A stretch of DNA of 64,000 bases from Isoetes taiwanensis (taxonomy: Eukaryota > Streptophyta > Lycopodiopsida > Isoetales > Isoetaceae), in assembly GCA_021234155.1 (NCBI GenBank), contig JAJEKV010000025.1, positions 10,229,017 to 10,293,016 of the forward strand, written 5' to 3'. The notes under the pieces were generated by a model. It did no database searches. It worked only from the letters and a program-made list of their open reading frames with translations, and was not told the DNA's origin. This document shows positions 12,437 through 23,313 of this stretch, in pieces. The number at the start of each line of letters is the position of its first letter. Within the stretch, counting starts at the first letter, position 1. The position numbers and the translations under genes are program-made.

Positions 12437-13633
12437 TTACAGTATTTGAGGGGCAAAGAATCCATATGGAGCAATCAGAACACTGCCTCCATTTAACTGA
12501 TCCAAATCAGACCAAATAAGCTCTGGCTGGCTCGCTGGACGTACTTCTGGCCCATTATAATAAATGTCGCTAAAATCTGGAAGGCCTATACTCAAGGCAT
12601 CAATGTCATTTGATAGCCAGCCCCCTAAACCAAGAGTTGGGCCTGTTTCAACCCTCAAATGGCTTAACACTTCAATAAAATTATGAAATGCCCAACTTTC
12701 TGCAGCAGAAGGGTGAAGTGGTGCCCTGCTAATAATACTTGAAACCCCTTCTGCCAATTCATCAACATTGGAGGTATACCGATCTCTCACTACATCAAAA
12801 AATCGATCCACAAGAGACTGGTAAATCGCCAATCCTTCTGGCTCTGTGGAACCACCAGGCAGTCTCTCGAGAAAAAAGTTTCTTAGTTGAGTCCTTGACA
12901 AATTACTTAGATCAATACGGGAGTCTCTATGTGAACTGTGTGCTCTGCGAGCCTGCGGCCGGGGAGGTATCCTCTCCCTTTCCTCACCATAACACCTTGA
13001 AGGGGCTGGAGAATCACCTTTTCCATAGATAGGAATGATATCATCAGTCATTACAGACCCCTTGCAAACTGGGCATTCCTTTCTTTGTGAATGAACATGT
13101 AACCACTGATATAGACAAGGCCAACAGAAAAGGTGTCCACAGGTAGTAACAACTGGCCTCTTTACAACCTCCATGCAAATATTACAGTCGAAGTCTTTTT
13201 TCTCTTCTTCAGATTTCCTAGTGCCATTATCAGCCACACGTCCGATTGATGAATCTAATAAAAAACCTTCTGCATAAACTGCATCAGGACCTGTATTACT
13301 GCTATAGTGTGCCAGCATATTTCTGTTCTCAGGTTCAAGCACATGAAGAAGTCTAGATTGCACAAAAGCATGGATATTTACTTCAGGCTGGCCCTGACCT
13401 TCTGGATTAGAAGCCAAATCTTCATGATTTCCCCCATACATCTCTGCACTGAATCTTGGCCATATTTGTGGAGCTCCAGGACTGCCCAAACGGAGTTCTA
13501 GATTAGGAGGCGGAGGAGGTGCAAGGTTAAGACTTAAATCTATTCTTTCAAAAGGGCTAAACTCAGTTTCCCCTGCATTCATCTCCAAGCCTGCTAATAA
13601 TAGAGCACTCCCAGCACAATCTCTCGAAGACAT
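12437..13633 (-). CDS. RING-HC E3 ubiquitin ligase, RMA/RNF5-like RING, with two LxLxL motifs
   Basis: This is a single coding exon of 398 aa. A C3HC4 RING lies at residues 150-190. Ligands visible are C150, C153 (CNIC), C165, H167 (CGH), C170, C173 (CWPC), C187 and C190 (CPVC). The core TTCGHLFCWPCLYQWL is the signature of the plant RMA/RNF185 group, so transfer of ubiquitin from an E2 is the expected role. Unlike classical RMA proteins, no C-terminal membrane anchor is visible: the tail is mixed polar and ends FFAPQIL. Near the N-terminus are two EAR-like LxLxL motifs, DLSLNL (32-37) and LELRL (45-49), flanking a proline run. The start chosen is MSSRDC at 13633. The frame extends to 13708, but those codons overlap a clear intron acceptor (TTTTTTCTGCAATTGTAG). 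The gene converges with murB. Confidence 0.88.
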   Translation of the reverse strand: MSSRDCAGSALLLAGLEMNAGETEFSPFERIDLSLNLAPPPPPNLELRLGSPGAPQIWPRFSAEMYGGNHEDLASNPEGQGQPEVNIHAFVQSRLLHVLEPENRNMLAHYSSNTGPDAVYAEGFLLDSSIGRVADNGTRKSEEEKKDFDCNICMEVVKRPVVTTCGHLFCWPCLYQWLHVHSQRKECPVCKGSVMTDDIIPIYGKGDSPAPSRCYGEERERIPPRPQARRAHSSHRDSRIDLSNLSRTQLRNFFLERLPGGSTEPEGLAIYQSLVDRFFDVVRDRYTSNVDELAEGVSSIISRAPLHPSAAESWAFHNFIEVLSHLRVETGPTLGLGGWLSNDIDALSIGLPDFSDIYYNGPEVRPASQPELIWSDLDQLNGGSVLIAPYGFFAPQIL

Positions 13634-13683
13634 TGTTCGAGAAGATTGGTACCAGCAAGGCGCTGATGACCGTATCCTCTGAT

Positions 13684-13804
13684 CTACAATTGCAGAAAAA
13701 ACAAACATTACTCTACATGTTTATGCTTACCCTATAAAACGTTTGATTAAACAGATAAATCGAGGCAGATTAGAACATTTACCAAGAGTTTAATTCGTCC
13801 TTAC
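13684..13804 (-). other. 5'UTR intron of the RING gene
   Basis: On the minus strand the donor ACTG|GTAAGG sits at 13804 and the pyrimidine-rich acceptor TTTTTTCTGCAATTGTAG| ends at 13684. The 121-bp intron leaves about 50 nt of leader before the ATG at 13633. The upstream noncoding exon starts at 13805 and its 5' end is not definable here. Confidence 0.7.
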
Positions 13805-13849
13805 CAGTATTAAGAATTTGACTCGCCACTATAAGCTGATCAAATACTG

Positions 13850-15150
13850 GATGATAAACGCCACTAAACAGAATTTGGTGCTCGACAATCTCTAACTCAA
13901 ATTCGTAAAAATCAACCAATCTATCGACAGAGTCTGAGAGCCCGTCATAATCCAAAACCCATGATAAAATCCGGCAATAATCCTAAACAGCGAAGATCAA
14001 ATTTCCACAGGGGATACTGGATGTATCAGAAAAGCCCAAAAAGCGGCTTCACAGATCAAGAAAAAAATGCAGCATATGAAAAAAGCTTCTGAGACAAGAA
14101 AAAATAGTATTCAAGCCGACGCTTTCCATAACCAGAGCACCATATCAAGGACCGGATTTCTTCCTCCAGCTCTTCCCCTTTCTTCCCCCCTCTCCCTACC
14201 AAGGCCCACACCTTCTGCCAATTCAACGGCTAAGATCGCGCGTATTCTGCAAACCAACGGCGAGATTCGCCCAGAAAATCTAGTGCCTCGAATTTCGGGC
14301 TTCAGAACGCTTTTTTGAAAATCGGACGGTGCAGATTCTTTGATATAAAGTCGGCGATTCCGAAGCGAGAAGTCCGTGTTTAAGTGTTTGCGTCGAAAAT
14401 TAACGGTGAAGATTTATATTATCCACGCGCGTGAGCAAGGGATGCCGTTGAAGCTTGGAGCGAGACTCACCGTGGATCTCACGCTTGGGAGATCTTTTAG
14501 ATGGAAGTATGCCAGCGGATGTTCGGTACGTGGTTACCTTCTCACCCGTCCATTTTATTCGTTGTAGAAAAATAAGGCAACCAAGAGTACAAATGGAAAT
14601 GGGGTCGCAAAATCCAAGTCGTATTAAACCCCGTGCTGACACGTGTCACATCCCTACGATCCGGAATGGACAGAGCAGAGGGACACAAATTCCAGATTTG
14701 ACTGGCTATATGAAGTAAACAATTATTTGAACGATTATTTCAACAATATCATTCATATCATTCAAAATTGTATTCATTGAAAAACATGTTTCAGATTAAA
14801 GGTTTCACATTAAAATCTCGGATCACATTTTCACAGTTTGAAAATAGGAGCAAGATTTTAACATTTTCACAGTTTCAGATTCAAATCTCGAATCACATTT
14901 TCACAGTTTGATCACAGCAAAAATCACAGTTTGATCACAGTTTCCACCTAAACATCTTTTGATCTGTAATAAAATTTCAAATTTAAACTAATCAGATATA
15001 ACATTTAAAGTTCAAACCTAGAACCTAAAATTAAAACCTAAGCTAAAATTCAAACCAACTCACATTCAATCTGATCCTAATCGCCATAATTCCGACTCTG
15101 CTCATTTGAAGCATTACTTTCAGAATTCCTACATCACAATAAAAAATTAG
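13850..15150. other. Upstream region of the RING gene and AT-rich spacer with short repeats
   Basis: A pyrimidine-rich patch (about 14155-14225) may belong to the RING promoter or leader. From 14820 to 14945 short words such as TCACATTTTCACAGTTT and ATCACAGTTTGATCACAG recur several times. I see no gene. Confidence 0.4.
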
Positions 15151-15361
15151 ATCTCAAAGCTTAAAAAAGCAAAATAGATTCAAAAACTTACAATTTTTTT
15201 GCAACAATTCCTGCTTCAGATAGCTAACTTGAATTATGATCTTGTCGATTGTATTACCTTGAAATAGGACATTGCTACTAGCAGAACTCCGAAAACCACT
15301 TCCAATTTCTGGAAAATATTTCTGCAGTGCTGGAGAACGCTGTAAAACAACGTCCAGATCT

Positions 15362-16002
15362 CTAATATTCATCATCGATTTCCACAGGCAAAGTAGCACT
15401 CCCAGAATTAGATATGTCACTTAATGGTTCAACAGAAGCATGTGATTTACCAGCCAAACCAGCAGCCTTTGCAGAGCTCGTTGAGCCAGCTAAGCCAGCA
15501 TTCAAGTTTTCAACATTACTGCGAAATGCATCTGTGTAATCATTACCTGATCGCAGAACATCCATCGCAGATGCTTTCGCCACAATTCCACTCTGGTCAT
15601 ACCGCTTGTAGGATTCAGGATTTTTATGGCCTGTTATCGACATCCCCACTTCGATTGGAACACCCGAGACAGACATCTGCGTTATCGTTGTAGCCCTGCA
15701 ACTCTTGTTTGTAAAATTACCCTCAAGCTCACACACATCTGTCATCTCTCGCAGCCAGGTAGAAACACTCTTTGTAAACTATGATTCAAATTATACCAGA
15801 CCATTGTCCTTGGATTACTAATAGCTTGAAGAAAGATAAACCTACCACCAATCTTATCCTTCACCTCATAATTTGGCAGATGGCTATGCAAGTGCCTCCA
15901 TGTCCGAATCACATCTAACTCGTTCCCTAAAATCCTCAGGCTTACACTTATTTATATCGCCATGCCAATTCTTACTTGTTGTTTCACAATACTCAATGTA
16001 AT
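15362..16002 (-). pseudogene. Tyrosine-recombinase (Crypton-like) coding fragment, cut at its 5' side by a gypsy LTR
   Basis: The clean 127-codon frame 15745-15362 carries the C-terminal half of a tyrosine recombinase. It shows NKSCRATTITQMSVSG, then MSITGHKNPESYKRYDQSG: the second Arg (R17 of this frame), the GH histidine (H40) and the nucleophile Tyr nine residues later (Y49). The usual His of HxxR is Lys (KSCR). Homologous coding continues upstream after single-base frameshifts, with blocks VKDKIGGRFIFLQAIS, PRTMVWYN and FTKSVSTWLREMTDV. Further upstream comes YIEYCETTSKNWHGDI, whose frame ends at 16002, directly abutting the TGTGAC start of an LTR. The RAT..GH..Y spacing resembles Crypton and Crypton-derived eukaryotic proteins rather than DIRS or phage integrases. 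A Ser/Ala-rich tail of about 60 residues follows. It is truncated and frameshifted, so inactive here. Confidence 0.7.
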
Positions 16003-17424
16003 TGTGACGTTCCAAGTATGTATACGGACACGTCACTTGGTATAAGGCACGCCACCTGGGGGATGATAACCTAGGGGGTTGACCACAATGGATTTAATTA
16101 GCTATGTTAACCAAATTATTAAGGATAATTATCTAAAGACATGTGATTAAGTCAATCCATAGTAGGAAGGCGCCATTTGGCATCACCCGGGTTGCCAGCA
16201 TGAGGGTTGCTAAACTAGGCCACCAAAGGGCGCCATCCTCATATCGGCCAATTCAGGCCAAAGAAGGAGCCAGGTGGCCTTCGAGCCAGAAACCGTTGCT
16301 GTTCGCTCCCGTTATCGCCAAACACCCTTTCATTGCTGTCGCTATTCCCTAAGATGACCATGGAAGCACCCCCTTGACAACGGTCCAAATTTAAAACTCA
16401 AGTTAGTGGTAGTTAAATTGCAAATTGTAGAATAACTCTCTAGGATTCTTTTTGTGGATGGTTTTGGGTGAGACTAACTCTTCTCCTCGTAATTAGGAAT
16501 ACTTTTCAATTATCCTAGTGCTTCCTTTAACACCCTAGTAATTCGCCTGCAGGCACAAGAGCCCACCGGTCATAGATGCTATGGTCCGCTTAGCAGATAA
16601 GGGACACAAGTGGTAAGATGAGGGGTGGGGTCTTGCACGAGCATACAAGGCTCCCCGAGACTCCTACGCTACCGGACCTCGATAGCCGGTCGCCACGTAG
16701 AGGGCGGGTATGGGTCCGACACTCCCCGGGTGTAGTGGTGTGACCCGTATGGGGCACCATGCACTTTGAGTAGATTTAGGGTGAGTACGTTGCACGGATG
16801 CGGGGTCGCCGATGCGCACGTATTCTCTAGCTCACCCATGGAACCACCGGGTGGATCCCGAAGGACGCTCACCCCGCCTTCATCGGACAGTGTCATGAAC
16901 CCGAGTAGGCTCAAAGGGTGATACCTTGAGTCTCACAGGAAGGCTATAGCGGCCATATAAGCGTGAATCGACCCATCCGCAAAGTGTGCATGTGAGGGGC
17001 GGATGGAGTGGACAACCCCAGCCGATGTTCTATGCCCACCAACGCCATGCCAAGATTCGGCCCGGCCGATTCTTGAGGCCCAACCGGCCACCGATCCTCA
17101 CCGGAGTCCGAGCGGGGGGTAGAACCCGGGTTTGGGTGTTTTATTAGTTTTAGATGCATATTCTTTGCCATTGGTATTTGATGGATGCGCCACCCTTCGT
17201 GGTGGTTATTTATCGTGATTTATGCCGTGTGTTAACCCTTGTATTCATGCTTCACCGACGTAGGGCTTCATCGGCGGGCATAATGACCCTCCGTGTCCTT
17301 CACCGGCGCCTCTATGTAGACGCCCGGGTTAGATGGAGGGTTCCTTTCGGGCGCAGATGCTCGCCATGGAGGGGAAAGTCCTCAGATGTATATGCACCGT
17401 GGGTCGTATATATTCCGGGCGCCA
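16003..17424 (+). repeat. 5' LTR of Ty3/gypsy element 1
   Basis: The LTR starts TGTGACGTTCC at 16003, the same start motif as the 3' LTR of element 2 at 59768 (TGTGACATTCC). It ends in ...GGCGCCA just before the primer-binding site. Both LTRs share order and wording inside, for example the CAAGAGCCC block at about 16557 and at about 60357. The length of about 1.42 kb depends on placing the right end at the last CA before the PBS. No matching 3' LTR occurs after element 1. Confidence 0.75.
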
Positions 17425-17427
17425 CGG

Positions 17428-17440
17428 TGGTATCAGAGCC
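17428..17440 (+). promoter_or_regulatory. Primer-binding site (tRNA-iMet) of gypsy element 1
   Basis: TGGTATCAGAGCC matches the 3' end complement of plant initiator methionine tRNA, the usual minus-strand primer of plant LTR retrotransposons. It lies three bases after the inferred LTR end. Confidence 0.9.
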
Positions 17441-20400
17441 GTGATTTCGCTGTTCGAAATCATAGCACCGGGCCAAACTCTAACTCGTGAGCACGGTAGT
17501 TAGGGAGGAGGCTAAGTTAATGTGTTGTTAGTCCTCTTTGATGTTTGGTTCTAAGTGTTAGGTTAAATTAGGAAAATTAGAGCTTTAAGAAGGATAGGGC
17601 TTAATCGGAAGGCCCAAGAATTGGAAGAATTGTAAATGTCATTGGGTAGCTCAAATGACGGAGAAGGTGCGCCCATTGGATCGGACATACTCAAAATACC
17701 CTAGAACGGTTGTCTCCAGCTTAAAAATGGTCAAGGGCGGCCGAAAACCAACTCTGGGCGCCGCTTGCTTTTTGTCGCCTTGCATCACGGTAGAAGAGCC
17801 GAAAATGCACCGGGCGCTCGACCGGTCGACGGAGTCAACGCTGGCCGCCAGTCAACTCGGTAGTTTGCTTTTCGACGACCCTAGTCGAGGCGGGAGCACG
17901 ATAATGCAGTACCGCCCGGCCGTATGCCTCGCGTATTTCTTGCCAGATAATTATTTTATAATAATAAAATTTAAAAGTTAATAGGAAAATTTTAAAATTT
18001 CAAAAGTTATCCGGCCGTTTAAAATTTCTTCTTGTTATTTGTTTTGCCTTGCCTTCAAGACACCTCGACCGCCAGAGCCGTTAAGTTCGCCATCGCCACC
18101 GGACTTAGCGTTGCTTAAGCGCCTTGTGTTGGAGAACCCTAGCGCCTCCTTGCCGCTTTTCCCGCCACTAGCCACCCTTTCGACCGTAGACCTTAGTGCT
18201 ACCGCTTATGGCCAATACCAAGAGTTTCCCGGACCCTTCTACCTTCAAAGATCGTGGAGATTTATGCCATGATCGCCCGGTACATGGCTACAGATCCGCC
18301 TTCATCGACATCCTTTTAGATGAGTTGGTGAACCGGTTTGAGAACAACGATAGGATCCCCTATCCTATCTATCACTTCTCGAGCCATTTCTCGATCCGTT
18401 GAACCTCCATGACTCTCCTACACCATTGTCGAAGCAACCCGACATGGTCATGATGCTCATTAAATTCTATCCTCCAACGGGAAGGGCATACCGAGGAGGA
18501 GGACATCGTCGAGATCGCATCGCACTGCAGGCTTGGCCAAGGAAGATGACCATCGGAGAGATTGAGCGGGCGACACGGCCGGCTAGGGGAAGAGAGTACA
18601 GTATACCTCGGGGACGGCTTTGCCGTCATAGATGGTGTGGCAATCGAGGTTCCCCATACCGTTGGCACGAGGATTCCAAAGAAATTTTATATGGGGAAAT
18701 CCCGATATTAGCATAGACTATCCGATAACCATTCGGATAGATATGGGTCTCAGGCCCGACCTCGGTATTACCATCTTGGAACTTCTTCAAATAAGCACTA
18801 ATTTCAACATTTTGCTCGATTCAAGAAGATCTCGAGGAGAGTCCGGGAGGAACGGAGAAGCTTGAACAGAGGAGAGGGATCGGGTAGACTACCGAACCCG
18901 GCAGGGACTGAGGGGCAACCCGGAGTGGTCGGGTCCAACCTCGGCATTTAACATGTGACCATTAAGACGAGGAAGGGGTTAGCCCGAAAGACCGGCAAAA
19001 AAGATAAAGACAAACTAAGGGACCGCTTCTGCCTTTTGGTAAGAAGGCGAAGCCCGACGGAGGCAAAGAGCCGGTGGATGCTCCCCGACCGGGGCTAAGA
19101 CGGTACAAGACCGGGCCGCCACAAACCCGCCTCCCCACAAAGTAAACCTCATCGGCACTAATTCCAAGATCGCGTGGCCTTATGGAAATCCGCAAGTTCC
19201 AAGTCTACACAGCCGATACGGAAGCTACCTTCCGTGAGGCCGGTAATGATCGCTGGGCAGCCAGCTCAAGACCGACCGCTTCCGGACCTTTGCAATTTTG
19301 GCACTCCAAGAGGTCTTTGAAGCCTACTTGGTGGCACTTTTGGTGACGCCAATCTTTGCGCCGATCCACACAAAGAGGGTAACCATAATGCCTAAGGATT
19401 TAGCCCTCACCGCTAGGATTCGGGGAGCATCCTTAGCATATTTCATGAGTTCGTGATTGTAAATATTTTTGGTATTTAATAAAAAAACTTTTTTATTTTG
19501 TATTAAAAACTTATTTATTTTGTGTTAATTATGAAAAAAATGCTGACGCCAGCCTAAATAAAGAGGAGTTAAAAGGACTTTTAAAGTTCATTTCAATTGT
19601 TTCTCTTCCTCTCTCCTCCCTTCTAGCGCCATGGCCGTCGCTGACCTTGTCGCCTGGTACCATGAAGGAGAGCAATGGGATCCGCAAGTCCCTTTCGACC
19701 TGCTGCGGCCCTTGCTCTGCCAGCGCCTAGACCTCCTTGCCAACATGCTGCGGCATCCGGATTATGCCGGATTTCTAGATTTCTACAGGGAGGAGATGCT
19801 CCCTCTGTGTATTCCTCTTGGGGATCCTCCCCAACTATATCTGGAGCGGGAGGTAGTCCGGGTTATGTTAGGAGGGGACACCCATGCATACGATGTGCTG
19901 AAGGGGAAGCTCCGATGGGGCAAACACCGCCTGCAGTAAAGACTGTGGGCGCAATACCTTTGAGGTTGCCTTTGCCCTAGCCATCCTCATGGACCAATAT
20001 GTCGAGGATGAAACCTTGCCCGTAGAGAAGGCAAAAAACCGCCTGAAGTCTTCCGAGGAGGGGAAGACGAACACATCGGCATGGGCTTAATTTCTCACCG
20101 CTGGAAGCAATTAGCGGAAGAGCTGCCTCAAGGCCGCGGAGCAAGCCGTAGGCTTGTCGTGGCCGGATGCCTTTCTAGTTATTTATCACCAAGGGCAAGA
20201 ATATCTTCTCTTGGATGATATTGTCTGGACTTATCACATGGTAGCCGGATTTAGACGCAAGCGTAAGGACCATGTGCTTTATGAGCTTGGCGGAGTATTG
20301 TATGGACGACTTCATTGATTTCACTTCTACCGAAGCTTCCTGAGGTGCGCCCGCCTGCTCAGTTCGCCAGAGACTATCGAACCCGCGAGACATTGCTACG

Positions 20401-21950
20401 GCTTCAGGGACTTCGCGTGATGCGAGGCCGCCAGGCCTCGGCCCTCACCGGATGCCTTCACGGCTATGGGACCTCACGTCCCAAATATTAATATGGTTGA
20501 GGTTCCCTCGGGTTCAGATGACGAGGGAGAGGATTTATATCATAACCCTGCTCATGTGAAGGAGGAGCAGCAAGAACTTAAGGAAGAGGAGGTTTCCATG
20601 GATTTGGATAAGGAGGTGGCCACATCGAGACCCCCCAAGAAGGGAAGGTATCGGCAACCACCTTACCCGCTTTTTGTCAGCCTTTCGACAGGGGCAAGTC
20701 CTTTTTATAGCCCGGGATTTAGGGCCGGAGGCTGAAGCTTCATGGTGGGCCCTCCGTGCTCTCTCTACACTGGCCGGCCACAAGAAGCTTCCCTATCGTA
20801 CGTTTACTTATGTACTCGTGCGACGGGATCTTGCCCCGGACGCCTTGGGTGGGATATTGCATACGGATGAGCATGAAGCTCCTCACGGCAGCCCCATTGG
20901 CCGTTGCCTATCCACCAGAGGTTGCATCTATTGCGGCTGCCACAGTAGACCCCGGGGTGACTCTGCTGCGACACCGACCGCCTCCACCACCTCCTATGCC
21001 TATGGATGAAGAGGGAGGACCTAGCTCTTAAACTAATTGTACTACGCATTTTTGTATTGCGTATGATTGTGGAATTTTGGGTTGGCAAATTCTTTAGCCA
21101 CTTTATAATATAATACATCTTTCTTTTCATCGATTGAAATTACTATCTTTATGAATACAATTGAAAACTATTCCTTCTATCATGTGTTTTCTTGGTTATT
21201 CGAAAGTTGGTCTATAACAAAACTATCCAACCCTCTATATTCATTTCAATTGTCTTGCGGAAGAGACCCTTTGGGAATATGAGGAGAGGATTACGGACAT
21301 GATAAGGAGGGATGATCCGGGCCGCCAGAAAGCGGGACTATGGCCGAGATATGGCTAATATCCCGAATGGGATGAAGGCTATGAGATGGAACCCCGCCAC
21401 CGGGAGAACCTTATGATCTTTGAAAAAGGGTTGGAGATAGTTAACATCCTTAGGGATGAGCTTTTGAGGACCTGAAGATGACCCAATGCGGCCGCACAGG
21501 ACTATTGGAGTATGAGCAGGCACGAGGCTTTCGAGGATGCCAACGACCACCTGTGGCAACTCTTCTATGCTCTCGAAGGCTTTTCAACCTTCTCATTGTT
21601 AGTCCAACCCAGGAATACCAACCGGTGATTGTCCAAGCACGGCACGCTACAAGCTCGTTAGGGTCAGGCGTGAGAGTGTTCGCTATTCAATTCTGTACCC
21701 CTTTGCGAACCCCTAGGCCGGATCTTTCTAGTTTCGGTTTTTTTTATGATGTTTGTGAGTTCACTCTAAATTCCAGTTGTATCATGTCGCCTTTGTATAA
21801 TACTCTTGTACCGACTCTTGGTGTGAAACTGTAATACCAAAGTTTTTCCTCTTATAATAACAAATTCCCTTTGTGTTCTCTCTCTACCTCTTTGTTCGAC
21901 ATGATACAATTTGTAAGAATTTATCTGTTATAAATATGCTTATACCTTTT
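17441..21950 (+). mobile_element. Long region between PBS and gag of gypsy element 1, with unrecognised ORFs
   Basis: About 4.5 kb separates the PBS from the recognisable gag. It contains plus-strand frames of no family I recognise. One is 19631-19939, with a good start context (GCCATGGCC) after a pyrimidine tract, about 102 codons, acidic and Leu-rich, apparently continuing after a frameshift to about 20090. Another is 20466-20735 with an acidic EE-rich patch, running on out of frame to about 21030. Decayed coding is also suggested at about 18180-18400 and 21260-21600. A/T-rich spacers (19450-19560, 21040-21250, 21830-21950) divide the blocks. This could be an extra ORF, as in large Ogre-like gypsy elements, or a nested insertion. 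Function is unknown. Confidence 0.45.
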
Positions 21951-21952
21951 TC

Positions 21953-22723
21953 ATGCTCGATTTAGACGGTGCCCGTAACGCCGCTTGGCAGACACCCTCC
22001 AACGCCAGTAGGTTGACTCCTGAACAGGAACTGATGTTAATGAAAAGGCAGTTAGGCGAATTACAGGCCTATATATTGCATGCCAACCCACCGCAACAAA
22101 CCCAGGAAGATGGACCGGAGTTACCTCCGCTACCACCGAGTCCACCTGCACAACAGCCATCTCCCCCTGGAGCTAGTCCCATGCACACACCGAGGAGGCC
22201 TCATGCTAAGCGCCACCGGGTTCCTCTAAAGATAGTGCCATTTCCTCTCGTTCAACCACTCGGGGTCTTCGATTCATCGTTATCACTGGTGACCATGCAA
22301 AGCGGGATAAGGAGTACCGTGAAGACGGTTGATACCGCCATAACTAGCATATGGAAGAATAGGAAATTGGCCCGGCTTTGATGGAAAATCCAGAGGCGGA
22401 TGAATGCAGAGTCCCGGTTGGACGAAATGAAGGAGTTCGGGAAGTCTTATGGCATGAGCCGGAAAAGGATACGTGAAAGGTTGCCACTACCAACCTTACA
22501 GAGCCGCCCGTATTTGGTGGAAGGGCTATGCCAGGCCAAGCAGCATCCGACAGAGCGTATGCAACTCAGAAGTTCGCCAAGGCGTTCAAATCGCATTATG
22601 TGCCTCTGGGCGCACAAATGCCGCCAGATTCGGACCTTCTATAGGTTGGAGTGTAAGGGTATGTTGGTCCAGGCTTTACGGATGAGTTTGGCGCGCTTTG
22701 AGGTCAGTATGTTCGGGGAATGA
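21953..22723 (+). pseudogene. gag of gypsy element 1 (frameshifted)
   Basis: It starts as a 142-codon frame with SRLTPEQELMLMKRQLGELQ and a Pro-rich linker, stops at 22381, then resumes. The block ESRLDEMKEFGKSYGMSRK (about 22406-22460) is the same as AESWLDEMSKFGKSYGMAEK in the gag of element 2 (about 56085-56140). DNA-level similarity between the two elements continues for about 230 bp from there. A zinc-knuckle region further on (about 23070-23150) is too degraded to score. Confidence 0.7.
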
Positions 22724-23313
22724 ATGAAAAAGAGCCGTAGAGGGTTATATTGAAGGGTTGGCCCCATCAATTAAACGGATGGTTAAAGCCATAGACCCAA
22801 AATCAGTTGCGGAGGCCGAGGCTAAGGCATTGAGCCTCGAGGAGGACACACCAAGAAATCGGTGATTCGGCGTCACCGTCTTCTTATTCGGGTAGCCCGC
22901 CAGCCACACCATACAAACCCCGTTCGCCAAGTCCGGGCCCTTCTCAACAGAACTCGTATAGCCGGCCGGAAAAGAAAGTTACTTTCAGCACAGCTGACAA
23001 ACAGAGCAATGTCGGCAAGGAAGTACGAAACCTTTTACAGTCTATTCCTAAGGAGGTCTGAACAGTTCACGGATAAGGCATGTTACGAGGGTGTATCGCG
23101 ACATGGGCACTTTATGCACAACTGTCCTTATGTTACGCAGACTGCCCAGTTGGCCATGGCCGACCTCGATTGGGACGAAGCTGGAGACAACCTTACCTGT
23201 CGAGGACGAGGCTCCCCGAAAGTATATTCATGGTGCGTCTATATTCTTGCGACTATAGAAACCGGCAATGCGAAAGTCACCTGGTTGTCATTTCCACCAT
23301 AGGTCAAGCAGAC

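Noticed and set aside
13634-13708. Upstream in-frame ATG of the RING gene
   Set aside because: The codons between 13708 and 13684 overlap a strong intron acceptor, so the start at 13633 is preferred.
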